43,040 nt of DNA from Bacillota bacterium (GTDB lineage Bacteria > Bacillota > Clostridia > Lachnospirales > Lachnospiraceae), in the NCBI GenBank assembly GCA_023437715.1, contig JAEZFK010000009.1, positions 1-43,040 of the forward strand, in the 5' to 3' direction. Of this stretch, positions 6,348-13,382 are shown piece by piece. Position numbers and translations under genes: made by a program. The stretch's first letter is position 1. Each line of letters opens with the position of its first letter. The notes beneath the pieces are model-generated. The model did not search any database. It had not been told where the DNA came from and saw only the letters and a list, made by a program, of their open reading frames with translations.

Positions 6348-7796
6348 TTAATTCCCTTGCAACACCATATCCAAAACTTCTGCCAGAGGCTCCATGGCAT
6401 TTAAGGCTTCCTGATAGGTATTGGTCTGGGCTCCCACCTCGATTAAGGAGGACCGGGGACGTAAATGCTGGTTATAGCGAAGGCCCTTGATGTATATTTT
6501 CCTGGTCAGATTGGGAAAATAGGCATCGCAGTCCAGCTGAAGCTGGAAGCTGAAGGCCAGATTCTGCTCTCTGTAGGGGTTTGGCAGATATTCAATGGGG
6601 CCCTCCGGAGTCTGGCTGACACCGTTAAAGAACATGATGGGGGCCGTTGGCTTTCCGTTGACCTGGTTTACCATGTGAAGAGATTCATTTACCCCATCCC
6701 GGTGAATATCCAGTATCACTTCAATGGAGGGGTTCTCCTGAAGGATGGCGGTAATGCCGTCCAATGCGTAGGTATATGCCTTGTTGCGGTCCAGCTTTCC
6801 GTTCTGTAAATCATAAACCGAGGTGTCGTGAATGACGTTGTATCCCTTTGCAGTTAAAAGCTCTGTCAAATAGCTTCCGATCCCCACCACGGTGGCGCCC
6901 TTGTTATCCGGGCCGTAGCCCACAAATTCCTCCTGGGAATGGGTGTGGTAAATGAGAATCTGAGGCTTGTCGCTGCCACCCTTTAAGGTAAAATCCTCAG
7001 CGAGGAATTTATCCGCTTTCATTAAATCCCGGCCTGCCGTAGTGGAGGTGTGGACGCTGTAAAAATGCTTCATCATAAAATCGTAGTCCGCCAGCTGTTC
7101 CTTGCGGTATGTAGTTCCTATGATCGGCCATATGGCGCTGGAAGCACAGGTAAGAGCAGGGTCCTTTTGCGGGTTTAAGGTATGGGACCCCCCACCGGAG
7201 CCTGCTGCACCGGCGGCTTCTGAGGCCCCGGCTGTTCCGGCCCCATCGGCGGCTCCTGAGGCTCCGGCTCCACCCGGAGTTTCCCCCGCTCCGGCTTCCC
7301 CGTTTGCCAGCTGCTCCGGCTGGGCCTTTGGAGTTCCCGCGTTGACGCTTCCGTCCTCTCCGCTTTCTTCTCCTCCGTCATACAAAAGGAAGCTGTGCTC
7401 CTCGTAAAACCTTCCGCTTTCCAGATACCCGGCATAAGCCGGGTCCATTTCTCCATAATCCATGATCTTTCTTTCACCTGTTCCGGCATACCGGCCGATG
7501 GAAGACCGGCTGAAAAAGAAGTCGCAAAGAAGGCTTCCAAGGGTACTTCCATTTCCTGTATTTTGTATACCGTTTTTTTCCTCTTCATCCCAGGAAGCAG
7601 CCGGATACTGCTGCTTCCAGATATAGGAAATTCCCAGCCCGGCCCCTTCTTTTGCCCACTCCATGACTTTATTCCAGTCCGTTTTCTTTCCTGCAAGGGA
7701 AATCTCCTGAACGCTCAGGAACAGGGCCAGAATGAGACCTACTGCAATCATTATATTTTTTAAGATTCGGTTGATCCCGCCGCTGCTCTGCTTCAT
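6348..7796 (-). CDS. spoIIP: Stage II sporulation protein P (SpoIIP), peptidoglycan amidase/endopeptidase
   Basis: 482 residues from ATG 7796, which has AGGAAGG six bases upstream; a TTG at 7814 is in frame but less well placed. One N-terminal helix (IMIAVGLILALFLSV) anchors it with the bulk outside the cell membrane. The SpoIIP domain fills the C-terminal half, with ILIYHTHSQEEF, the switch-like GATVVGIGSYLTELL, and EVILDIHRDG. SpoIIP works with SpoIID and SpoIIM during engulfment, cutting amide and peptide links in the septal wall. It lies 95 nt downstream of gpr as in Bacillus. An Ala/Gly-rich linker (about residues 170-210, repeats like GAGASGAADGAG) separates the anchor region from the enzyme. 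Confidence 0.95.
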   Translation of the reverse strand: MKQSSGGINRILKNIMIAVGLILALFLSVQEISLAGKKTDWNKVMEWAKEGAGLGISYIWKQQYPAASWDEEEKNGIQNTGNGSTLGSLLCDFFFSRSSIGRYAGTGERKIMDYGEMDPAYAGYLESGRFYEEHSFLLYDGGEESGEDGSVNAGTPKAQPEQLANGEAGAGETPGGAGASGAADGAGTAGASEAAGAAGSGGGSHTLNPQKDPALTCASSAIWPIIGTTYRKEQLADYDFMMKHFYSVHTSTTAGRDLMKADKFLAEDFTLKGGSDKPQILIYHTHSQEEFVGYGPDNKGATVVGIGSYLTELLTAKGYNVIHDTSVYDLQNGKLDRNKAYTYALDGITAILQENPSIEVILDIHRDGVNESLHMVNQVNGKPTAPIMFFNGVSQTPEGPIEYLPNPYREQNLAFSFQLQLDCDAYFPNLTRKIYIKGLRYNQHLRPRSSLIEVGAQTNTYQEALNAMEPLAEVLDMVLQGN

Positions 7797-7891
7797 AGAC
7801 GCCTTCCTGCACAATTCCTAATAATCTCCAGTGTTGTCGGAGGAAGCGTTTTCACTCCCTCCAACATTCTATGCAAAAGGCCTGTCATTTA

Positions 7892-8869
7892 CTACGAATC
7901 TTCCTGTCCCAAAAATGCCATATGAATTCCTTCGGAAATGGTAAAGCTCAGTTCTTTCACCGTTTCATCAATATCCGGCGGGGTAACGTACATGGGACCG
8001 AACTCCGGCTCCAGCAGTTCCCGGATGAGATCATACTGTTCGTCAGAGCTGATGCTTCCTATGAAATCTCCCATTCCCTTTGTTTCCATGCTCCTTGACA
8101 GGGCGCCGATCATGGCGGAAACCGTATCGTGGACAATAGCCGCCGCTCCTACCACAGTGGGAACTCCGATTGCCATTACGGGAACTCCCAGGCTCTCCTC
8201 TGTCAGGCTGTGCCTGTGGTTTCCCACCCCGGAGCCGGGATGTATGCCCGTGTCCGTGAGCTGAATGGTGGTTCCCAGACGTTTTACGCTTCTGGCTGCC
8301 AGGGCGTCAATGGCAATGATTAAGTCCGGCTTTGTTTCTTTTATGATTCCCTTTAAAATTTCGGCGCTCTCCATTCCTGTCTGGGCCATGACCCCGGGCA
8401 CTATGCCGCTGATGATGGGCATGCTCCTTCCTTTCCAGAAATCGTCTCCGTATTGGACTTTTAAATGCCTTGTTACCTGCAGGTTGTTGAGTACCCGGGG
8501 GCCTAATGAGTCCGGGGTCACGGAAGCATTGCCCAGTCCGGCTACCAGGACATGAAAGTTCGGCTTCCGGTAATCCCTGTTCTTCATAAGACGTTCGATC
8601 TGGTTTGCCAGCTCCTCGGAAACCTCGCGGTGGTAATCCTCATCTTTGAGGGAGAGGTCGTCCGCCTCTAAGGTGATGTAGGTTCCTATGGGCTTTCCCA
8701 TGGCTTTTTCACCTTTTTCATCCAGGATTTTTACCTCTGTCATTTTTATATGGCTGTCTGACCGGTGCCATTCCCGCAGGGATACCCCCGAAATTTCTCC
8801 TCCGTCTCCGGAAAAGCTTTCTTTTTCTTCTACCGCCAGGTCTGTGCGCACTTCAAATGTGTTTTCCAT
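7892..8869 (-). CDS. gpr: Germination protease GPR
   Basis: 325 residues. It starts with MENTFEVRTDLAVE; the VRTDLA segment is the typical pro-peptide cleavage region of GPR zymogens. Further family blocks are VLVAGLGNASVTPDSLGP, GIVPGVMAQTGMES, AIDALAARS and the GSGVGNHR region. GPR is made inactive in the forespore and degrades small acid-soluble spore proteins at germination. A clear AAGGAGG precedes the start. The expected forespore sigma-G promoter would lie in 8880-9060; I could not place it with confidence. It is followed by spoIIP. Confidence 0.95.
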   Translation of the reverse strand: MENTFEVRTDLAVEEKESFSGDGGEISGVSLREWHRSDSHIKMTEVKILDEKGEKAMGKPIGTYITLEADDLSLKDEDYHREVSEELANQIERLMKNRDYRKPNFHVLVAGLGNASVTPDSLGPRVLNNLQVTRHLKVQYGDDFWKGRSMPIISGIVPGVMAQTGMESAEILKGIIKETKPDLIIAIDALAARSVKRLGTTIQLTDTGIHPGSGVGNHRHSLTEESLGVPVMAIGVPTVVGAAAIVHDTVSAMIGALSRSMETKGMGDFIGSISSDEQYDLIRELLEPEFGPMYVTPPDIDETVKELSFTISEGIHMAFLGQEDS

Positions 8870-8957
8870 TTTTCCTCCTTCTTTCTTGGCTCTTTGATAA
8901 AGTTTTCTCTATTTTGAGTTTTGGTGGCTGGGGTTACGCCATGGCATTCCGCCCTAT

Positions 8958-9023
8958 AGAAATATTTGAAGAATTTGGACCTGGTGAGCGAGCTCCCCAT
9001 ACCCAAATTCCCCAAATATTTCT
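8958..9023. repeat. 66-nt long interrupted palindrome between gpr and rpsT
   Basis: AGAAATATTTG (8958-8968) and GAATTTGG (8971-8978) pair with CCAAATTC (9003-9010) and CAAATATTTCT (9013-9023): 19 bp with a single 2-by-2 mismatch. The 24-nt centre can fold again (GAGC-GA-GCTC). It has no T tract and lies upstream of the rpsT promoter, so it is not the rpsT leader. The rest of the gene-free stretch 8870-9189 holds the rpsT promoter and nothing else I can identify. Confidence 0.6.
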
Positions 9024-9070
9024 GCATGGCTGGTTAATAGCATTTTCTGCAAAAAATCCAGAATTATGTA

Positions 9071-9099
9071 TTGACATATGGCTTAAAGTTCGTTAGAAT
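9071..9099 (+). promoter_or_regulatory. Promoter of rpsT
   Basis: TTGACA at 9071-9076, a 17-nt spacer, TAGAAT at 9094-9099. It gives a leader of about 85 nt. Confidence 0.8.
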
Positions 9100-9189
9100 A
9101 ATAAAGTATGTTTACATTGAACTGTCCGTGTCCAGGCTTTGATGCAAAACAAAGAATAACCATATATCATTTTATTGGAGGTGTACAGA

Positions 9190-9453
9190 TTGGCTAACAT
9201 TAAATCTGCAAAGAAGAGAATCTTAGTTAACGAGACTAAGGCTGCTAGAAACAAAGCGATCAGATCCAGAGTGAAAACATCTATTAAGAAGGTAGAGGCT
9301 TCTATTCTTGCCGGTGACAAGGCTGCTGCACAGGCAAGTTTAATAAGCGCTATCGCAGAGATCGATAAGGCTGCTACTAAGGGCGTATATCACAAGAATA
9401 CCGCTTCCAGAAAGGTATCCAGAATCTCTAAAGCTGTCAACGCTATGGCTTAA
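9190..9453 (+). CDS. rpsT: Small ribosomal subunit protein bS20
   Basis: 87 residues. Initiation is at TTG 9190, giving the canonical MANIKSAKKRI N-terminus. GGAGGTG at 9177-9183 is placed correctly for this codon, not for the in-frame TTG at 9175 that overlaps it. The body is the Ala/Lys-rich three-helix bundle of S20 (KAARNKAIRSRVKT, KAATKGVYHKNTASRKVSR). S20 binds 16S rRNA early in 30S assembly. E. coli rpsT also uses UUG, which is linked there to autoregulation; whether that applies here is unknown. It diverges from gpr, as in the Bacillus neighbourhood, and has its own promoter and terminator. Confidence 0.97.
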   Translation: MANIKSAKKRILVNETKAARNKAIRSRVKTSIKKVEASILAGDKAAAQASLISAIAEIDKAATKGVYHKNTASRKVSRISKAVNAMA

Positions 9454-9471
9454 TTTATAGAACAGACTTCT

Positions 9472-9508
9472 ATCCCATTCAGAATAACCCGCTGGATGGG
9501 ATTTTTTT
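9472..9508 (+). terminator. Terminator of rpsT
   Basis: ATCCCATTCAG (9472-9482) / CTGGATGGGAT (9492-9502), 11 bp with one G-U pair, followed by an uninterrupted T run. Confidence 0.9.
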
Positions 9509-9528
9509 ATGATTATATAAATTATTAT

Positions 9529-9580
9529 AAGGCTTCTGCAAAACAGTTTCAGGATAAATCCTTTTGCAGAAGCCCTTTTA
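9529..9580. terminator. Convergent terminator between rpsT and the GH13 gene
   Basis: Perfect 13-bp repeat GGCTTCTGCAAAA (9531-9543) / TTTTGCAGAAGCC (9562-9574) with T-rich exits on both sides. Its stem resembles the hairpin at 988-1090 (shared CTTCTGCAAAA). Confidence 0.7.
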
Positions 9581-9608
9581 TTTTGTCCGATTTTATACAG
9601 ATATATAA

Positions 9609-11267
9609 CTATTTATAAATCACCAGGGCTTCATAAGGCCTAAGCTCTCCGCTCTTTCTCCCGCTCTCCTCATAATTGCCGATCAAAACTTCCCCCTCAG
9701 CAAATTCCTCCGGCACGCGGCAGCTCACCGTCCGGGAGCAGAAGCTGCATACCACCAAAAGCTTTCTCTCTCCCAGGGTTCTCACATAAGCATAGATATC
9801 CGGGTCATCGGGAAGCAGCAGCTCATAGCTGCCATAAGGGATGATTTCATGCTCATGGCGGAGGGCGATCAGCTTTTTATAATAGCAAAATACTGAATCC
9901 TCCCGCTCCATCTGCTCTTTCGCATTGATCTTCCGGTAATTGGGGTTTACCATGATCCAGGGCTGGACTTTTGAAAATCCGGCATAGGCGCTTTCATCCC
10001 ACTGCATGGGGGTCCTGGCATTGTCCCGGCTCTTATACCTTAAGTATTTAAGCATTTCCTCCCCGGTGAATATACCCTTTTTTGTCAGCTCATGGTAAGC
10101 GTTGATGCTGTCCAAATCCCGGAAATCCCGGATGGTTTCAAAGGGAACATTGGTCATGCCCAGCTCTTCTCCCTGATACACATAGGGCGTTCCCTGCATC
10201 ATGTGTATGCAGGTGGCGAGCATTTTGGCGGAACGCTCCCTGTACTCCTCACTGTCGTTTCCAAACCGGGAAACGGATCTGGGCTGGTCGTGATTTTCCA
10301 GGTACAGGCTGTTCCAGGCAACTGTTTCAAGCCCTTTCTGCCATTTTGTTAAAATGGCTTTCAAATCCGGGAGATACATCTTCTTATCCGTCCATTTATT
10401 GTCAGGGTCCCCATCCACATCCGTATGCTCAAACTGAAATACCATATTAAGCTCTTTTCCATCGGAGGAAGCATACTTGACAGCTTCCTCAAGGGTCACT
10501 CCGGAGCATTCTCCCACTGTCATGATGTCATAGTGGGACAGGACCTTCCGGTTCATTTCCTGCAGATATTCATGAACCCGGGGGCCGTTGGCTGCAACAT
10601 TAAAGCTGGCATACCCGTTGATCATGGCCGGACCGTCGGGAAGTCCAACCGGCTTGGAAATCAGGCTGATTACATCCATGCGGAAGCCGTCAATGCCTTT
10701 ATCCAGCCACCATCTCATCATATCATATACTTCATTTCTGACCTTCTCATTGTCCCAGTTTAAATCAGGCTGCTTTTCGGAAAAGAGATGAAGGAAGTAC
10801 TGGTCCGTTTCCTCATCGTATTTCCATGCCGGGCCGGAAAAGCAGGACCCCCAGTTATTTGGCTCCTTTCCGTCTTTTCCGTCTCTCCATATGTAATAAT
10901 CCCGGTAAGGGTTGTCCTTTGACTTTCTGCTTTCCGCAAACCATGGATGCTCGTCTGAGGTATGGTTTACCACAAGATCCATTACCAGCCTGATTTCCCG
11001 TTTATGAAGCTCTTCAAGAAGCCGGTCAAAATCCTCCATGGTCCCGAATTCTTTCATAATTTCACGGTAATTGCGGATATCATAACCATTGTCGTCATTG
11101 GGGGAATCGTATATTGGAGACAGCCAGATCACATCAATCCCCAGCTCTTTTAAGTAATCCAGCCTGCTGATAATTCCTCCTATATCTCCGATTCCGTCCC
11201 CATTGCTGTCGCAGAAGCTTCTGGGATAAATTTGATACACTACGGATTCTTTCCACCAACTTTTCAT
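9609..11267 (-). CDS. GH13 alpha-glucosidase, oligo-1,6-glucosidase type
   Basis: 552 residues, cytoplasmic (no signal peptide), the usual length for GH13 subfamily 31. The (beta/alpha)8 barrel begins SVVYQIYPRSFCDSNGDGIG, which includes the Asp-rich calcium loop. The catalytic residues are visible: nucleophile D198 in GFRMDVIS, acid/base E253 in VGECSGV and stabiliser D327 in ENHDQPR. A valine follows the nucleophile (MDV), which in this family usually goes with alpha-1,6 rather than alpha-1,4 cleavage, so isomaltose or isomalto-oligosaccharides are likely substrates. The C-terminal beta domain follows residue 470. It is monocistronic, with its own promoter-like region and a possible LacI-type operator (11295-11304). 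Trehalose-6-phosphate hydrolase is the main alternative. Confidence 0.88.
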   Translation of the reverse strand: MKSWWKESVVYQIYPRSFCDSNGDGIGDIGGIISRLDYLKELGIDVIWLSPIYDSPNDDNGYDIRNYREIMKEFGTMEDFDRLLEELHKREIRLVMDLVVNHTSDEHPWFAESRKSKDNPYRDYYIWRDGKDGKEPNNWGSCFSGPAWKYDEETDQYFLHLFSEKQPDLNWDNEKVRNEVYDMMRWWLDKGIDGFRMDVISLISKPVGLPDGPAMINGYASFNVAANGPRVHEYLQEMNRKVLSHYDIMTVGECSGVTLEEAVKYASSDGKELNMVFQFEHTDVDGDPDNKWTDKKMYLPDLKAILTKWQKGLETVAWNSLYLENHDQPRSVSRFGNDSEEYRERSAKMLATCIHMMQGTPYVYQGEELGMTNVPFETIRDFRDLDSINAYHELTKKGIFTGEEMLKYLRYKSRDNARTPMQWDESAYAGFSKVQPWIMVNPNYRKINAKEQMEREDSVFCYYKKLIALRHEHEIIPYGSYELLLPDDPDIYAYVRTLGERKLLVVCSFCSRTVSCRVPEEFAEGEVLIGNYEESGRKSGELRPYEALVIYK

Positions 11268-11294
11268 TGCCTTCCCCTTTCTGATTCAAAAAAT

Positions 11295-11304
11295 AATCGC
11301 GATT
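11295..11304. promoter_or_regulatory. LacI-type operator-like palindrome upstream of the GH13 gene
   Basis: AATCGCGATT is a perfect 10-bp palindrome with the central CG typical of LacI-family operators. It lies 28 nt upstream of the GH13 start, between a possible -10 (TAAAAT, about 11321-11326) and the gene. AATCAGAA repeats flank it. Confidence 0.4.
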
Positions 11305-11400
11305 CTTCTGATTCTGATTTTACCCTATGTCCGGTTGCAGCGCAAGCCATTTCCCAGACTTTGAGGCATTGCTCCAAGGCGGTTGTCCCGCTGCCGTTCC

Positions 11401-11428
11401 TTAAAACGGGGCCGTATCACCGGCCCCC
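11401..11428 (-). terminator. Terminator of the amidase gene
   Basis: GGGGCCG (11408-11414) / CGGCCCC (11421-11427). On the minus strand it is followed by G and a short T run. Confidence 0.65.
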
Positions 11429-11437
11429 ATCCGTTTC

Positions 11438-12202
11438 TCATACTATATGCAGGGCGCCCTTTTCGTCGCTGCCCAGATACATCTTCCCTTCAAACATGGA
11501 GCCCTCCTCCGTGACCCGGTAAAGCTCTCCTTTCCAGATAACCCACTGATCCTTTGCCATAAATCCTGCACCGTCGAACCAGTACCAGTTTTCGCCGTCC
11601 TTGTACCAGTCATTTTTCACATAATTTCCGGTATTTCCTAAATAAAATCTCCGGCCCCCCTCTTCCTCTGTCCAGCCGGATTTCAGCCGGGGATCCTCTG
11701 TCAGGGCTACCTTGAAGTCCTCCCAGGTATGCCGGGTATGATTGTATACGTATGGGTTGGGACAAATCTTTCCCGTTACATCATAATGGCGGACCACCTT
11801 TTCTGCAGGAACATCGTATTTCTTCATCAGTTCCCTTGTCAGCTCAGCTGCGGCTTTTACGGTTGCATCTTCAAAATACCAGTCCTTGCTGGTATCGGAC
11901 TGGGTGCCCTTGTTTCTGACGCACAGCTCGATTCCCAGGCTGTTGCTGTTGCGGCATTCCGGATGAACATATGATTTTGCCCCGCAATGCCATGCAATAT
12001 TTTCGTCCTCAACCGACTGCCATACCTCCCCGACAAACCCAACAAAATAATGGGCGCTGGCTCCAAGGAATCTGGAAGCATAATATTTGCAGTTTGCTTC
12101 CGCTCCCCCAAGGGCTCCCACATAATGGATGACGATATATTGAATCCGGCCGGCCTGGCCGTTGCTGTAATTATAGGATGTCAGCAGCTTGTGAACCTTC
12201 AT
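11438..12202 (-). CDS. N-acetylmuramoyl-L-alanine amidase (Amidase_2) with C-terminal wall-binding repeats
   Basis: 254 residues from ATG 12202, which follows AGGGAAGGAAT; upstream in-frame ATGs lie inside another reading frame. The zinc amidase domain covers residues 1-165. It has IVIHYVG (first His ligand), SAHYFVGFVGEVWQSV, LGIELCV, and RHYDVTGKICPNP with the second His and the Cys ligand. It would cut the MurNAc-L-Ala bond. Residues 175-254 are repeats of the choline/glucan-binding type (GNYVKNDWYKDGENWYWF, GFMAKDQW). There is no signal peptide, as in phage endolysins and in Bacillus CwlH, a mother-cell lysis amidase. No phage genes lie nearby, and the upstream promoter-like sequence has a sporulation look, so a mother-cell lytic role is a reasonable guess. 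Confidence 0.88.
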   Translation of the reverse strand: MKVHKLLTSYNYSNGQAGRIQYIVIHYVGALGGAEANCKYYASRFLGASAHYFVGFVGEVWQSVEDENIAWHCGAKSYVHPECRNSNSLGIELCVRNKGTQSDTSKDWYFEDATVKAAAELTRELMKKYDVPAEKVVRHYDVTGKICPNPYVYNHTRHTWEDFKVALTEDPRLKSGWTEEEGGRRFYLGNTGNYVKNDWYKDGENWYWFDGAGFMAKDQWVIWKGELYRVTEEGSMFEGKMYLGSDEKGALHIV

Positions 12203-12203
12203 A

Positions 12204-12359
12204 TTAAATTCCTTCCCTTCCGCCCACAAACCCCATTTCATCCGCATCAAAAGATTCCCGGAAACGTTCAAGCTCCGTGGAATCGGAATTCTTTAGATTT
12301 TCCTGTATTCCAATCAGCTCGACCCGGGGAATGTCAGCTGTAAATTCACTTTTTACCAT
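12204..12359 (-). CDS. Small acidic protein of unknown function, coupled to the amidase
   Basis: 51 residues from ATG 12359 (AAGGCGAG five bases upstream) to TAA 12204, one base before the amidase start. The sequence is mostly charged and without a membrane segment (ADIPRVELIGIQENL, ELERFRESFDADEMGF). Its ribosome site and near-overlap with the amidase argue that it is real and co-translated. I do not recognise it. Further upstream, CATATAATA (12392-12384) matches a sigma-K/sigma-G type -10 better than a sigma-A promoter. Confidence 0.5.
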   Translation of the reverse strand: MVKSEFTADIPRVELIGIQENLKNSDSTELERFRESFDADEMGFVGGREGI

Positions 12360-12383
12360 AAACTCGCCTTGTCCTTTTTCTTT

Positions 12384-12392
12384 TATTATATG
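12384..12392 (-). promoter_or_regulatory. Possible sporulation-type -10 element for the amidase operon
   Basis: Minus strand CATATAATA fits CATANNNTA (sigma-K) and also contains TATAAT. No convincing sigma-A -35 lies 17 nt upstream. Weak evidence on its own. Confidence 0.3.
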
Positions 12393-12505
12393 AAGGAAAG
12401 CGAAAGGATGTACCGGACTCCCGTTCCTTTCCCCCGGTAAAGGAACGAAACATTTTTCTGTCGTGGTGCTCCTCCCTCACATATACTATTTTGAGGTGAT
12501 ATTTT

Positions 12506-12700
12506 ATGCAGTCCTGCGAACTCGCCATGCTTGTGACCTCCCTGGCCTGCTGCATTGCACAGGACCGGTCTGCGGATGAAATCGCACTGATCAGTGCAGT
12601 ACTTTCACAGCTTGGTGACACTTTGGCAACCATTGCTGCCCAGGAAGCTTTGTGCTCACCGGATAAAGACGATTCATGCTGCTGTGAGGAAGTCCGATGA
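12506..12700 (+). CDS. Short conserved clostridial protein (probably DUF6774 family)
   Basis: 64 residues with a strong GAGGTGAT ribosome site before ATG 12506. The sequence (SCELAMLVTSLACCIAQ, ALISAVLSQLGDTLATIAAQ) matches my memory of a short family widespread in Clostridia and now, I believe, called DUF6774. A Cys-rich C-terminus follows (DSCCCEEV). There are two amphipathic helices and no signal peptide. Function unknown. The overlapping minus-strand ORF (12346-12753) is a shadow. A perfect 9-bp hairpin (12422-12447) lies in the leader region. Confidence 0.75.
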   Translation: MQSCELAMLVTSLACCIAQDRSADEIALISAVLSQLGDTLATIAAQEALCSPDKDDSCCCEEVR

Positions 12701-12710
12701 GAAAAGAACA

Positions 12711-12763
12711 AAAAAAAACGAAAAAGTGTCAGAATGTATGGAACCCGATACATTCTGACACTT
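12711..12763 (-). terminator. Terminator of yjdF
   Basis: Perfect 16-bp stem AAGTGTCAGAATGTAT (12724-12739) / ATACATTCTGACACTT (12748-12763), with an 8-nt loop. On the minus strand it is followed by TTTCGTTTTTTTT. Confidence 0.9.
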
Positions 12764-12781
12764 CCAGCCTTTGGACACGCC

Positions 12782-13198
12782 TTACCTGCCCCTGTGCTTT
12801 TCTTTCTTTTTCTGCTGTTTCAGTTCAAACTGACGCTGCTTCTCCGATTCCTGCCGTTCCCGGCCCAAAGCCTTTCGTTCCGTTTTCATCTGCTCCTGCT
12901 GTAACTTCAAAGCCTGCTGGGATTTTGTCCCAATGCCGTTGTCCAGCAATTGCTTATGAACCTCCCGCTGCATCCTTTTGGGATTGTGCTTTGTTTCTCT
13001 TACATCAGCTGCCACAGCCGGACTAAACCGTAACTGCCAGTAATTTCTCAGAATAAAATCATACAGCTCATAATCCTTTGGCTCTGCTCCGAAAGTGACC
13101 TTACAAACCGATAATTTTCCGTTCCATATCCGTTCAAAAACTCCGATCCAGAACGGTTCGTCAAAAAGCACTGTCAATTTTCCCGATACTTTGTCCAT
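12782..13198 (-). CDS. yjdF: YjdF family protein (DUF2992)
   Basis: 138 residues. The N-terminal half (GKLTVLFDEPFWIGVFER, CKVTFGAEPKDYELYDFI) is the conserved YjdF core. The C-terminal half is a Lys/Gln/Glu-rich helix (ALKLQQEQMKTERKALGRER) with a very basic tail (KKKEKHRGR), typical of the family. The biochemical function is unknown. In other Firmicutes the gene is governed by the yjdF riboswitch, which binds azaaromatic compounds, so a role in handling or resisting such toxins is proposed. It has its own terminator, and its leader (13206-13345) matches the riboswitch layout. The start has AAGGAGG in good position. Confidence 0.9.
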   Translation of the reverse strand: MDKVSGKLTVLFDEPFWIGVFERIWNGKLSVCKVTFGAEPKDYELYDFILRNYWQLRFSPAVAADVRETKHNPKRMQREVHKQLLDNGIGTKSQQALKLQQEQMKTERKALGRERQESEKQRQFELKQQKKKEKHRGR

Positions 13199-13205
13199 GA
13201 CAATT

Positions 13206-13345
13206 CCTCCTTAAAATGTTATGAACAAAGAAAGGACGACCAAGGAGGAGGGCTACTTATACTCTTATTCTGAGTACGTCTGGACTACCAACCAGAACTG
13301 CACCAGGCGGTGCGTTGTGTTTTTATCTTTGTTTTTTTATATTAC
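13206..13345 (-). ncRNA. yjdF riboswitch (azaaromatic-responsive leader)
   Basis: The leader of yjdF on the minus strand shows ordered hairpins: GCACC-GCCT-GGTGC (13315-13302), TCTGG/CCAGA (13297-13280) and TACTC/GAGTA (13277-13261). GCCCTCCTCCTTGG follows. The segment CCTCCTT in it (13248-13242) is exactly complementary to the AAGGAGG ribosome site (13212-13206), so pairing would block translation; a ligand could release it. Identity rests on position before yjdF and on remembered motif features (AACGCACCGCC, GGTAGTCCAGACGTACTC). A covariance-model search was not possible. Confidence 0.75.
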
Positions 13346-13382
13346 CACATCAGCGGCTATTTTTCTATATTCTGATGAAATC

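Noticed and set aside
7102..7407. Pro/Ala-rich plus-strand ORF
   Set aside because: Mirror of the Ala/Gly linker of SpoIIP on the other strand; no start signals.
8857..9096. 79-codon plus-strand ORF between gpr and rpsT
   Set aside because: Passes straight through the long palindrome and the rpsT promoter; no ribosome site at its start.
11438..12202. Prophage lysis module around the amidase
   Set aside because: No holin, tail or other phage gene lies nearby; the neighbour is a small soluble protein and housekeeping genes.
12346..12753. 135-codon minus-strand ORF
   Set aside because: Antisense to the short clostridial protein gene, which has a much better ribosome site and a recognisable sequence.
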